Positions 7,633 through 15,840 of a stretch of DNA of 23,414 nt are shown here, in pieces. The position numbers and the translations under genes were made by a program. The stretch's first letter is position 1. Each line of letters opens with the position of its first letter. Source of the DNA: Promethearchaeota archaeon (lineage in GTDB: Archaea; Asgardarchaeota; Lokiarchaeia; Sigynarchaeales; SOKP01); contig JAHLWV010000010.1 in the NCBI GenBank assembly GCA_019057735.1, positions 1 through 23,414 on the forward strand, read 5' to 3'. The notes under the pieces are model-generated. The model searched no databases and was not told where the DNA came from. It worked only from the letters and a program-made list of their open reading frames with translations.

Positions 7633-9381
7633 ATGATAAAATTGTTTAATCCAAATAATCCTGATTTTTCGGAACTTGATGAAAAATCGAAGGAAATCAT
7701 GTTAAAAACCATAGAATTCTTTGAAAAGAAAGGCTTGGAGAAGATTCTTGAAGATGACCAGTCATGTGTATGGTATGAAGATTTTATTGAGTTTCAAAAG
7801 AAAGAAAAAATCTTTTCGTCTCTGTTAACACCTGCAGAATATGCATTGGAAGGCAATCCAGATGCACATTGGGATACTAATCGTAATTGTTATTTCAATG
7901 AAATAACCAGTTTTTATGGTCCACCTTATTGGTATACGTGGCAAGTGAGTATTCTGGGTCTTGGTCCTTTATGGATGAGCAAAAACAAGGCAATAAAAAA
8001 AAGGACTGCTCAAGCGTTACTTGATGGGGGAGTCTTTGCCTTTGGACTTTCTGAAAAAGAACACGGCGCTGATTTATATTCCTCTGAAATGAAGTTAATT
8101 CCTCAAGAAGATGGAACTTATAGAGCTAATGGAAGTAAATATTACATTGGAAATGGTCAAACAGCAGCATTTACCTCTACTTTTGGAAAAATAGCTGATA
8201 AAGATGGAAATATTCTTCATTATCCTGAGTCGAGAAAGGATAAAAGTAGCTTCGTTTTTTTTGTTGCAAATTACGAAATTGAAGGATATGAAACCATCAA
8301 AAATATAACACAAAATCAAAATTACGTTGCTGAATATGAGCTTAAAGACTATAAAATAACCGAGGATGAGATATTAGCTAAGGGCCAAGAAGCGTGGGAT
8401 ATGGCTTTAAATGCCGTGAATGTAGGTAAATATCAGCTAGGTTGGTCGAGTATTGGGATATGTGAACATGCGTTCTATGAGGCTATCAACCATGCATCCA
8501 ATAGAATATTGTATAATCACGCAGTAACTGAGTTTTCACATATCAAGCAATTTTTTGTAGATTCATACTGCAGACTAATAGCAATGAAACTCGTTTCTTT
8601 AAGATCGAAAGATTATATTCGAACAGCATCACTAAATGATAGACGGTATCTGTTATATAATCCCATTATTAAAATGAAGGTCACTACTGAGGGTGTAGTA
8701 GTTATGAATTTACTGCACGATATCATTGCGGCAAAAGGGTATGAAAAGGACACATATTTTCTAGGAGCAATGATGTATATCGCTGCAAATCCAAAGTTAG
8801 AGGGAACCGCACATGTAAACATGGCACTTATTGTTAAATTCCTGCCCAACTATTTTGGCATTGGTATGTCTAACAAGGAATATCCCGAGGTTCCAAAGAT
8901 CATAGATGATAGAAACGATTCGTTTCTGTTTAATCAAGGATCTGCTAAAGATTTAGGCAAAATTACTTTCCATGACTACCATATTGCCTACGATAAATAT
9001 AATCTCCCAAATGTTAATATATTAAAAGAACAAATTGATATTTTTAAGGAAATGTGTATTAAGGCTCCTACTACTCCAGAACAGGGAAGAGATATCGATT
9101 TTGTTTTGATTGTCGGTGAATTATTTACTCTCACAGTCTACGGACAACTTATACTTGAAAATGCTGAGATTTATGGAGAAAGCAATGATCTGATTGAACA
9201 GATATTTGATTGTTTGATTCGCGATTTTTCATTATTTGCTACAAAATTATATTCAAAGCCTATGACTAATGAAAAACAAATGGAATATTGTTTTAAAATG
9301 ATTAAGAAACCTGTTCAAGATAAGGAAAGGTTTGAACGTGTTCTTGAAAAGGTTTATGCTCATAAAGGCACATATCCATAA
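7633..9381 (+). CDS. acyl-CoA dehydrogenase, large form
   Basis: A 582-residue acyl-CoA dehydrogenase-superfamily flavoprotein. The helical N-terminal domain is about residues 1-130. The beta domain begins with FGLSEKEHGADLYSSE (137-152), the FAD/substrate-binding stretch. A C-terminal helical bundle runs to about 400. LEGTAHVN at 389-396 aligns with the YEGT motif whose Glu is the catalytic base in medium-chain acyl-CoA dehydrogenase, making Glu390 the likely base. Common dehydrogenases have about 380-400 residues; the extra 180 or so at the C-terminus resemble the long dehydrogenases and acyl-CoA oxidases. It would introduce a trans-2 double bond into an acyl-CoA in the cytosol. The ATG at 7633 has only a weak GGT 13 bases upstream. 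No electron-transfer flavoprotein or other beta-oxidation gene is beside it. Confidence 0.87.
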   Translation: MIKLFNPNNPDFSELDEKSKEIMLKTIEFFEKKGLEKILEDDQSCVWYEDFIEFQKKEKIFSSLLTPAEYALEGNPDAHWDTNRNCYFNEITSFYGPPYWYTWQVSILGLGPLWMSKNKAIKKRTAQALLDGGVFAFGLSEKEHGADLYSSEMKLIPQEDGTYRANGSKYYIGNGQTAAFTSTFGKIADKDGNILHYPESRKDKSSFVFFVANYEIEGYETIKNITQNQNYVAEYELKDYKITEDEILAKGQEAWDMALNAVNVGKYQLGWSSIGICEHAFYEAINHASNRILYNHAVTEFSHIKQFFVDSYCRLIAMKLVSLRSKDYIRTASLNDRRYLLYNPIIKMKVTTEGVVVMNLLHDIIAAKGYEKDTYFLGAMMYIAANPKLEGTAHVNMALIVKFLPNYFGIGMSNKEYPEVPKIIDDRNDSFLFNQGSAKDLGKITFHDYHIAYDKYNLPNVNILKEQIDIFKEMCIKAPTTPEQGRDIDFVLIVGELFTLTVYGQLILENAEIYGESNDLIEQIFDCLIRDFSLFATKLYSKPMTNEKQMEYCFKMIKKPVQDKERFERVLEKVYAHKGTYP

Positions 9382-9391
9382 TTTTTTTTTT
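9382..9391 (+). terminator. T10 terminator after the acyl-CoA dehydrogenase gene
   Basis: A run of ten T begins immediately after the stop codon, in the 85-base gap between two convergent genes. Such a U-run is sufficient for archaeal termination. No stable hairpin precedes it. Confidence 0.5.
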
Positions 9392-9466
9392 AAAATTCTT
9401 TAAAAATTCTCTTAGTATTGGATGATAGTTCCAGCAATTTTAAGGCAATTAATGATTTTTAAGTTT

Positions 9467-10579
9467 TTATAGTACCTCTTTTAAGGCGTTTATGAATGTT
9501 TCTACATTATTTTTTCTTGCAGTATGACCCATAAGACCAATACGCCAAATTTTCCCGGCCAATGGACCGAGTCCTGCTCCGATCTCAATTTTGTAATCAC
9601 TTCTTAAAATCTTACGTACTTTAGCTTCATCAACACCTTCAGGAATGGCTACAGCATTTAACATTGGTAATTGATATGGTTCCTGGACAAACATTTTTAA
9701 TCCCATATTATTTAGTTCAGATTTCAACATTTCATAGCATTCCTTATGGCGTTTAAAAACATTTTCAGGGCCCTCTTCAAAAAACATCACAAGTGCTTGA
9801 TACAAAGCGTAGAGCATATTAATGGGGGCTGTGTGATGATATACTCTTTTTCTTTCTTGTTGCCAATATTGACCAATTAAACTCATATCTAGATACCAAT
9901 TAGGAACCTTAGTTTTCCTATTCATAATCGAATCGAATGCTCTATCCGAAAAGCTACTGGGTGCTAATCCAGGAGGGCATGATAAACATTTTTGGGAACC
10001 ACTATATAAAGCATCAATGTTCCATTCATCCACTTTTACTTCCATTCCTCCTAAACTGGTAACCGCATCAACCAAAAAAAAGCTTTCTGAGTCTTTGAAG
10101 AAGTCTGCAATTTTTTCAATGGGATTCCTAACTCCCGTTGAAGTTTCAGCATGAACTGCTGCTACTACTTTGTAAGAACTATCAATTAATTTTTCTCGAA
10201 CTAGCTCAGTTTGGATTGGAGTTCCCCATTCGAATTCAAGAGTGTCAACTTTCGCGCCGAGACGAGTAGCAACTTCTTGCATTCTTTTCCCGAAAACACC
10301 ATTTATTAGTATTAAAACTTTGTCTTTTGGTTCAATTAGATTAACAAGACAAGCTTCCATTCCCGCTGAACCGGTACCTGAAAGGGGTAAAGTTAAATTA
10401 TTTTTGGTGTTTAGGAGCTTCTTTAATAATTCCTTGATTTCATCCATAATTTTGATGAAATGTGGATCTAAATGTCCTAAAGTTTTACTACTTAACGCTT
10501 CATATACTTTTGGATGAACACAAGACGGTCCTGGGCCCATTAAAAGTATTTCTTCAATATCCTTTAGTAAGTTGTTCAT
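9467..10579 (-). CDS. class V aminotransferase, alanine-glyoxylate / serine-pyruvate type
   Basis: A 370-residue fold type I PLP aminotransferase of class V. It opens with LLMGPGPSCVHPKVYEAL (12-29), the hallmark of the alanine-glyoxylate/serine-pyruvate group. SGTGSAGMEA at 67-76 holds the PLP phosphate, Asp171 in LVDAVTSLGG contacts the PLP nitrogen, and Lys197 in SGSQKCLSCPPGL forms the Schiff base. The C-terminal Arg in WRIGLMGHT would bind the substrate carboxylate. Length and motif order are normal. It probably moves an amino group from alanine or serine to glyoxylate or another 2-oxoacid; (S)-ureidoglycine and phosphonate transaminases are relatives, so the substrate is uncertain. The gene is transcribed alone, divergent from the FAD oxidoreductase. 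Confidence 0.88.
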   Translation of the reverse strand: MNNLLKDIEEILLMGPGPSCVHPKVYEALSSKTLGHLDPHFIKIMDEIKELLKKLLNTKNNLTLPLSGTGSAGMEACLVNLIEPKDKVLILINGVFGKRMQEVATRLGAKVDTLEFEWGTPIQTELVREKLIDSSYKVVAAVHAETSTGVRNPIEKIADFFKDSESFFLVDAVTSLGGMEVKVDEWNIDALYSGSQKCLSCPPGLAPSSFSDRAFDSIMNRKTKVPNWYLDMSLIGQYWQQERKRVYHHTAPINMLYALYQALVMFFEEGPENVFKRHKECYEMLKSELNNMGLKMFVQEPYQLPMLNAVAIPEGVDEAKVRKILRSDYKIEIGAGLGPLAGKIWRIGLMGHTARKNNVETFINALKEVL

Positions 10580-10817
10580 TTATTAGAATCAAATCTTTTA
10601 TTCTTTTCTTAAATTAAATTAGTAAAATGCAATATTGCTTTTATATGGCATTATTTTATGTTTTAAACAAAATTGTAATTCAGAAGCTAATTTCAAGAAC
10701 ATTAATTTAGACTTTATTTATCAAGAGTTATTAAAACACAATTAATTAATTAATAAGCTTTATTTGAGAACAATTTTTTTTTTACACACTCACATTTTTA
10801 ATAGGAGATTTGTTAGT
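10580..10817. promoter_or_regulatory. divergent promoter region with a 10-bp palindrome
   Basis: AT-rich spacer between the minus-strand aminotransferase and the plus-strand FAD oxidoreductase. GCAATATTGC at 10629-10638 is a perfect palindrome about 50 bases upstream of the aminotransferase ATG. An ATTAATTAATTAAT run lies near 10741-10754. AGGAG at 10803-10807 is the ribosome-binding site of the oxidoreductase, 10 bases before its TTG at 10818. No ORF or RNA gene was recognised. Confidence 0.35.
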
Positions 10818-12215
10818 TTGAAATATATTGAAGAACCAGATAGAAAAGTTCCAATTTTAGCTGAAACTGATGTTTTGGTAATTGGTGGGGGCCCAGCCGG
10901 TATCTCTGCAGCTCTTGCCGCAGCGAGAGAAGGTGTTGCTACGATGATAATAGAACGATATGGCTATTTTGGAGGAATTATAACCCAGTCAATGATAGGA
11001 ACTATTGCGTGGTACCGCTATGCTAAAACTGTAGATGCTGGTGGAATTGGCTTGGAATTTGAGCGAAGAGCGAAAGAAATGGGTGCTACAGTAAATATAT
11101 TCGGCAATGTCAAAAATAAGGATATGGTAGCGAGATTAGAGCAAGAAGGTTTAATTGTAAATGGTGAACCTACCTATGAAGTTTTAGATACTGAAATATT
11201 TAAATTTGTGGTGGATGATATGATTCAAGAGGCAGGTATTACTCCTTTATTGCATTGTTTAGTCACGGATGTAATTATGGATGGTAATACCATTCAAGGT
11301 GTTATTACAGAAAGTAAATCTGGAAGACAAGCAATTATGGCTAAAAGGGTAATTGATGCAACTGGAGATGCAGATATTGCGTTCCATAGTGGCGCACCAT
11401 TTCGAAAAAGTCCAAAAAATGAGTTAATGTCAGTAAGCGTAAATTATGGTTGCAGCGGTATTAATATTGGTAAGTTTCTTATGTACGTTTATTTAAATCC
11501 AGGTAAAATCGGAGATTGGGGTGAAACTCAAAATGAAAATGCTTTTAGTACGTATCTTATAGAACCCTTTAACAAAGCGAAAGAGGCTGGTGAAATTCCA
11601 AAGGATGTTACTATTGAAAGTTATTGGACAAATTACACTGATGCTGGAGAAATATCATCATTTAATGGTATCCACATGAAAAATTTCGACCCTTTAGATG
11701 TATGGGATTTAACTAAAGCGGAAATGGAGGGCCGAAAAAGGGTAATATGGGCAGTGAACGCTTTAAAAAAATATACTCCTGGTTTTAAAAAGGCGAGATT
11801 AAGGACCATCGGCTCATCCTTAGGTATAAGGGAATCAAGAAAGATTCTCGGAGAATATTTAATTACTGAACATGATGTGAGAAACCAAGCCCAGTTTGAG
11901 GATTCTATTGGTATCTGTCCTGAATTTATTGATGGATATGGGGTAGCTATTATGCCTATTACTGGAAGATATTTTCAGGTTCCTTATAGAATTATGGTAC
12001 CCCAGAATGTTGAAAATTTGCTTGTAGTAGGGCGGGGTGTAGCAGGGGATAAGGTGTCTCACGCTGCAACTCGTCAGATGTGCTGTTGTATCGTCACAGG
12101 TCAAGGTGCTGGAGTAGCTGCTGCAATATCGGTTAATAATCAGACTACATGCAGAAATGTTGATATTATTAAAGTTCAAGAAACTCTAGAAGCACGGGGA
12201 GTAAGAATCTTTTAA
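10818..12215 (+). CDS. FAD-dependent oxidoreductase (FAD_oxidored, PF12831-type)
   Basis: A 465-residue flavoprotein, cytosolic. The dinucleotide-binding motif DVLVIGGGPAGISAALAAAREG sits near residues 18-39, followed by Glu46 in IIERYGYFGG, which should hold the FAD ribose. The sequence ATGDADIAFHSGAPF in the middle and VVGRGVAGDKVSHAATR near the end are the second and third FAD contacts of this family. The frame opens at a TTG at 10764, but I take the TTG at 10818: AGGAG lies 10 bases upstream, and the first 18 codons of the longer form encode a non-conserved stretch. Family members oxidise or reduce diverse substrates, and some are relatives of fumarate-reductase-type enzymes. The MFS carrier gene follows after 47 bases, so the two are probably an operon and the carrier may move the substrate or product. 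The substrate is unknown. Confidence 0.85.
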   Translation: MKYIEEPDRKVPILAETDVLVIGGGPAGISAALAAAREGVATMIIERYGYFGGIITQSMIGTIAWYRYAKTVDAGGIGLEFERRAKEMGATVNIFGNVKNKDMVARLEQEGLIVNGEPTYEVLDTEIFKFVVDDMIQEAGITPLLHCLVTDVIMDGNTIQGVITESKSGRQAIMAKRVIDATGDADIAFHSGAPFRKSPKNELMSVSVNYGCSGINIGKFLMYVYLNPGKIGDWGETQNENAFSTYLIEPFNKAKEAGEIPKDVTIESYWTNYTDAGEISSFNGIHMKNFDPLDVWDLTKAEMEGRKRVIWAVNALKKYTPGFKKARLRTIGSSLGIRESRKILGEYLITEHDVRNQAQFEDSIGICPEFIDGYGVAIMPITGRYFQVPYRIMVPQNVENLLVVGRGVAGDKVSHAATRQMCCCIVTGQGAGVAAAISVNNQTTCRNVDIIKVQETLEARGVRIF

Positions 12216-12262
12216 TATAATAGAGAGAATTACTATATTTAAGACGGTCGTGGTGAGAAAAG

Positions 12263-13471
12263 ATGATGGATGAAGACAAATTGAAAGTTTATTCATATCG
12301 CTGGGTCCTATTATTAATTTTTATGTTAGGCAATGTATCGTTACAGATTTTGTGGATTTCTTATGCCACTGTAACCTTAGAAGCGGCTACCTACTATAGT
12401 GTAGGTGAATTTGAGATTCTTTTTTTATCAACGATTTTCATGATTACGTATATACCTGTTTCATTTATAGCGACCTGGTTTATTAATAGATTTGGTATTA
12501 GAATGGGTGTAGGATTAGGGGCTCTAATTAATGGCGTTTTTGGCTTTTTAAGAGCTTTAGCTGGACCAAACTATGTTTTAGTTTTATTTTTTACTGTTAT
12601 GATTTCTTTAAGTCAACCGTTTTTCTTAAACAGCGTTTCATTACTATCCGCTAATTGGTTTCCGGAGTCTGAACGCACTAAAGCAACCGGTCTTTCAATA
12701 AATTCTCAGCTTTTAGGTATTGCTCTGGGTATGGTTTTAACTCCAATTTTAGTTGTAGCGTACAGTTTTGAAGTGATGTTATTCATTTATGGTTTATACT
12801 CTTTAATAATCGGTATAGTGTTTGTTATATTAGCTCGGGATAAACCTCCCACACCACCATCAATAAAGCTTCTTAAAGAAGATGATAAAGTAAAAGGAAG
12901 TTTAAAACTACTTTTATCTAATAGGATGTTCTGGTTTCTCCTTATTATTTTTTTCGTTGGTCTTGGAGCATTTAATATGATAACGACCTATATTGAGCTT
13001 ATTGTTGCTCCCAGAGGTTTATCTTCTATCGAAGCCGGAAATCTCGGGGGTATAATGCTTTTAGGTGGGATAATAGGAGCCCAAGTGCTGTCGATTTTAG
13101 CAGATAAGTTACGGAAAAGAGTATTATTAATAAGAATCTCGTTATTAATTACTGTTGCTTCATTTTTCCTCCTATCATTTGCTACTACTACTATTCTGAT
13201 ATATGTTTCTGGATTTCTATTAGGCTTCGGATTAATGTCTGTTGGTCCTGTTTTAGTTGAATACGCCGTTGAAATTACGGTACCTGCTCCGGAAGCAAGT
13301 TCAAATGGCTTACTTATGGTGACAGGTTCGATTAGTGGGATTATATTTATAATGGGTTTTGAAAGATTTACTACACCTTCAGGAGATTATCTTCCTGCCT
13401 TGATCGTGTTATCAATTCTTTCTTTAATAGCATTTATTCTCTCATTCTTTCTTAAAGATATCAAAAGATAA
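12263..13471 (+). CDS. MFS transporter, FLVCR-like
   Basis: A 402-residue major facilitator with twelve predicted helices in two halves of six, joined by a charged loop around residues 190-215 (RDKPPTPPSIKLLKEDDKVKG). The first helix YRWVLLLIFMLGNVSLQILWISYATVT and later SLLSANWFPESERTKATGL resemble the FLVCR (feline leukaemia virus receptor) branch, whose animal members carry choline or haem. The start is supported by GGTGA at 12252-12256, 6 bases before the ATG. It lies 47 bases behind the FAD oxidoreductase and 242 bases ahead of the transaldolase. It could export or import the substrate of either group; the sequence does not decide. Prokaryotic FLVCR-like carriers have no firmly known substrate that I can name. 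Confidence 0.83.
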   Translation: MMDEDKLKVYSYRWVLLLIFMLGNVSLQILWISYATVTLEAATYYSVGEFEILFLSTIFMITYIPVSFIATWFINRFGIRMGVGLGALINGVFGFLRALAGPNYVLVLFFTVMISLSQPFFLNSVSLLSANWFPESERTKATGLSINSQLLGIALGMVLTPILVVAYSFEVMLFIYGLYSLIIGIVFVILARDKPPTPPSIKLLKEDDKVKGSLKLLLSNRMFWFLLIIFFVGLGAFNMITTYIELIVAPRGLSSIEAGNLGGIMLLGGIIGAQVLSILADKLRKRVLLIRISLLITVASFFLLSFATTTILIYVSGFLLGFGLMSVGPVLVEYAVEITVPAPEASSNGLLMVTGSISGIIFIMGFERFTTPSGDYLPALIVLSILSLIAFILSFFLKDIKR

Positions 13472-13537
13472 AAATTTTTAATAGGTTGTATATTTTATTA
13501 ATACGATCACATTGAAAATTAATATTGATCATCAAGA

Positions 13538-13613
13538 CTGATAGATTTAATGTTTTAGCACCTGTTAATCTTAGAGTAAATAAAAACTGAGCTGATAGAT
13601 AAACTTTATATTA
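13538..13613 (+). promoter_or_regulatory. promoter of the transaldolase operon with a 9-base direct repeat
   Basis: CTGATAGAT occurs twice, at 13538-13546 and 13592-13600, 54 bases apart on the same strand. The second copy ends 4 bases before a TATA-like TTTATATTA (13605-13613), the position where archaeal activators or repressors often bind. A GATCA (13505-13509)/TGATC (13526-13530) pair lies further upstream. The predicted transcription start is near 13637, and AGGA at 13701-13704 precedes the ATG by 9 bases. Binding-site status is inferred. Confidence 0.4.
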
Positions 13614-13713
13614 AAAAGACTTTAAAAATATCATATACAGTAAAAGAGAAATAGAGTATTTTAATTATAATTATTATTGACAATAAAAATATAGACAAGT
13701 AGGAAGATTAAAA

Positions 13714-14382
13714 ATGAAATATTTCTTAGATAGTGCTAAAATAGATGAGATTAGATATGCCTTAGAAAATTGGAAAATAGATGGAGTTACTTCCAATCCA
13801 AAGCATATTAAGACTTCAGGTAAGCCATTTTTCACAGTTGTAAAAGAATTTGCTGAAGGTTTTAAGGACATAGATTTCCCGATCTCGGTTGAGATTGATC
13901 CTCATTTGGAAGATGCGAAAGATATGATTGAGAGAGCGACTGAGATTGCGAGTATATCGGAGAATTTTGTGATCAAAATTCCCTGCACCGAGCAAGGATT
14001 AGTTGCTACAAAAAGCCTTGTTGAGAAAGGCGTAAAGGTAAATGTGACATTAGTGTTTACTTCATCACAAGCTCTTCAAGTAGGGCGATTAGGTGCGAAA
14101 TATTGCTCTCCTTTCATCGGATGGCAAGAAAGTGCTGGAGTAGATTGTTATGAATTAATAGGTGATATAAAAACGATGTACCATAATTATGACTTTGAAA
14201 CCGAGATAATTGTAGCCGCAATTAGAAATGGAAAACAGATTGTTGATGCTGCGGTAATTGGAGCTGATATTGTGACAGCTGGGTTTGATGTTTATAAGGA
14301 CAGTTTTTATCATCCTTTCACTGACAGGGGATTAAAGATATTCCAAGATGCTTGGGACGATACCGAGTTAGGTTCTCTATGA
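13714..14382 (+). CDS. sftT: TalC/FSA-type transaldolase, probable 6-deoxy-6-sulfofructose transaldolase
   Basis: A 222-residue TIM-barrel transaldolase of the small FSA/TalC class. GVTSNPKHI is at 24-32, the Schiff-base lysine is K88 in FVIKIPCTEQGL, and NVTLVF is at 110-115. At YCSPFIGW (130-137) residue 137 is Trp, where FSA/TalC enzymes have the Arg that grips the substrate phosphate. That loss suggests a donor lacking a 6-phosphate. The neighbours are an aldose-ketose isomerase and a sulfoquinovosidase-like GH31, so the likely donor is 6-deoxy-6-sulfofructose. The reaction would pass dihydroxyacetone to glyceraldehyde-3-phosphate, giving fructose-6-phosphate and 3-sulfolactaldehyde. From memory, Bacillus sulfofructose transaldolases share the GVT-NPKHI and GW features, which needs an alignment. 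The alternative is an ordinary fructose-6-phosphate aldolase. First gene of the operon; the isomerase follows after 114 bases. Confidence 0.82.
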   Translation: MKYFLDSAKIDEIRYALENWKIDGVTSNPKHIKTSGKPFFTVVKEFAEGFKDIDFPISVEIDPHLEDAKDMIERATEIASISENFVIKIPCTEQGLVATKSLVEKGVKVNVTLVFTSSQALQVGRLGAKYCSPFIGWQESAGVDCYELIGDIKTMYHNYDFETEIIVAAIRNGKQIVDAAVIGADIVTAGFDVYKDSFYHPFTDRGLKIFQDAWDDTELGSL

Positions 14383-14496
14383 GTAAAAATTTAAGGAATT
14401 AGTGTGTGAACCTAAAAAATACCTCTAAAGTCGTCTCCGTGAGTAAATCTAAATATTTGTTAAACCTAATTAATAATAGAATCTAGGTGATAATTT

Positions 14497-15813
14497 TTGA
14501 AAGAAAAAATAAAAATTGGAGTTGTTTGCGTAGCCAGGAAGACTTTTGATTATATTGCTGCTGAAGATATTTTTAAAAAAATTCAAATCGAGTTAAAAAA
14601 GATTGAAAATATCGATTGGGAAATTACCTCAGAGTTAGTAATTGAAATCGAGGATGCTCAAGGGGCAGCCCAAGAATTAAAATCTAAAGGAATTGACGGA
14701 TTAGTTTGCATTAGCGGAACTTTTGCTTTAGGTCACTTGATTTTAGAACTAAATAAAGTAATTCAAAAACCTATCTTACTGTGGGGTTTAGAGGAATTGC
14801 CTTACGATGGGGGAAAAATCCGTCTTAATTCGGTATGTGGTATAAATCTAAACTCAAGTAATTTGTATAAAGCGGGAGTAAAAAACTATCACGTAGTAAT
14901 TGGAAATCAGATAGATGAGGACTGGTTAGATTCGCTACGAATAATAAAAGCCTTTGCTACTAAACGTATAGGGATTATAGGATACAGAGCTAAGGGATTT
15001 TTCAATCTTGACGTAGACGAGTTAGATTTATATAGAGAGGTTGGACTTCTCATAGATCATTTCGAATTAAATGAAATTTATAAGATTGAAGTTGATACGA
15101 ATAAAGTTAAAGAAAGAATTGAACAAATAAAGGAAATTTTTGATGTATCATCAATTTCTGGAGAACAATTAAGTAACGTTGCAGAACTCACAAGTAAAAT
15201 TAACATATTTCTTGATAATAATCAGTTAGACGCTCTAGCTATAAGATGTTGGCCTGAATTTGCCACTGATTTTGGTATTGCTCCTTGTGCTGCAATGTCG
15301 GTATTACAAGCTGAAGGAAAAATACTAACCTGTGAAGGGGATATCCTTGGAAGTCTATCCATGGTTGCACATTCCGCAATTGGAGCCAAAAATCCTTACT
15401 TGGCAGATTTTTCTCAAGTAGATTTTAAAGAGAATTTCGCTTTATTATGGCATTGTGGAGTAGCTCCTTGTAATCTATGGGATGGAAAATGTAATAGATC
15501 TTTGGAACCTTATTTTGCTGGGGGAAAGGGTGTGACGGCAGATTTTGTTATGAAATCTGGGCAAGTTTCGTTTTTAAGAATTGATTACGCTCCTGGAGAA
15601 TATCGTCTCTTTTTACAGAAGGGAAAAATAATTCCTATGGAAAAAGAGTTGAAAGGTACCTATGCCAAAGCAGTTTTTGAAGATCACGTAAAAGATGTTT
15701 TAAAGAAAATAATTGACAATGGAATAGCTCACCATTTATCTGTCGTGTATGATGATTATATACGACCCTTAGAAATATTCGCTAAGATAATAGGATGGAA
15801 AGTTATTCAATAA
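14497..15813 (+). CDS. sftI: L-fucose/arabinose isomerase-fold sugar isomerase, probable sulfoquinovose isomerase
   Basis: A 438-residue protein of the L-fucose isomerase-like superfamily (COG2407 type). The N-terminal Rossmann-like half has GVVCVARKTFDY and the CISGTFALGHL segment. The C-terminal half carries the probable metal site: the Glu of CWPEF, the Glu/Asp of CEGD, and a His in AHHLSVVYDDY. These correspond in order to the Glu, Asp and His that bind manganese in FucI. Such enzymes interconvert aldoses and ketoses through an enediol. Between a transaldolase and a sulfoquinovosidase-like enzyme, the expected substrate is sulfoquinovose, giving 6-deoxy-6-sulfofructose. The start is TTG at 14497, supported by GGTGAT at 14486-14491. 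It is shorter than FucI (about 590 residues), as usual in COG2407. Alternatives are fucose, arabinose or other deoxysugars. The GH31 gene follows after 27 bases. Confidence 0.8.
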   Translation: MKEKIKIGVVCVARKTFDYIAAEDIFKKIQIELKKIENIDWEITSELVIEIEDAQGAAQELKSKGIDGLVCISGTFALGHLILELNKVIQKPILLWGLEELPYDGGKIRLNSVCGINLNSSNLYKAGVKNYHVVIGNQIDEDWLDSLRIIKAFATKRIGIIGYRAKGFFNLDVDELDLYREVGLLIDHFELNEIYKIEVDTNKVKERIEQIKEIFDVSSISGEQLSNVAELTSKINIFLDNNQLDALAIRCWPEFATDFGIAPCAAMSVLQAEGKILTCEGDILGSLSMVAHSAIGAKNPYLADFSQVDFKENFALLWHCGVAPCNLWDGKCNRSLEPYFAGGKGVTADFVMKSGQVSFLRIDYAPGEYRLFLQKGKIIPMEKELKGTYAKAVFEDHVKDVLKKIIDNGIAHHLSVVYDDYIRPLEIFAKIIGWKVIQ

Positions 15814-15840
15814 TAAACTATAGACTGGTTCTTGCTAAAA

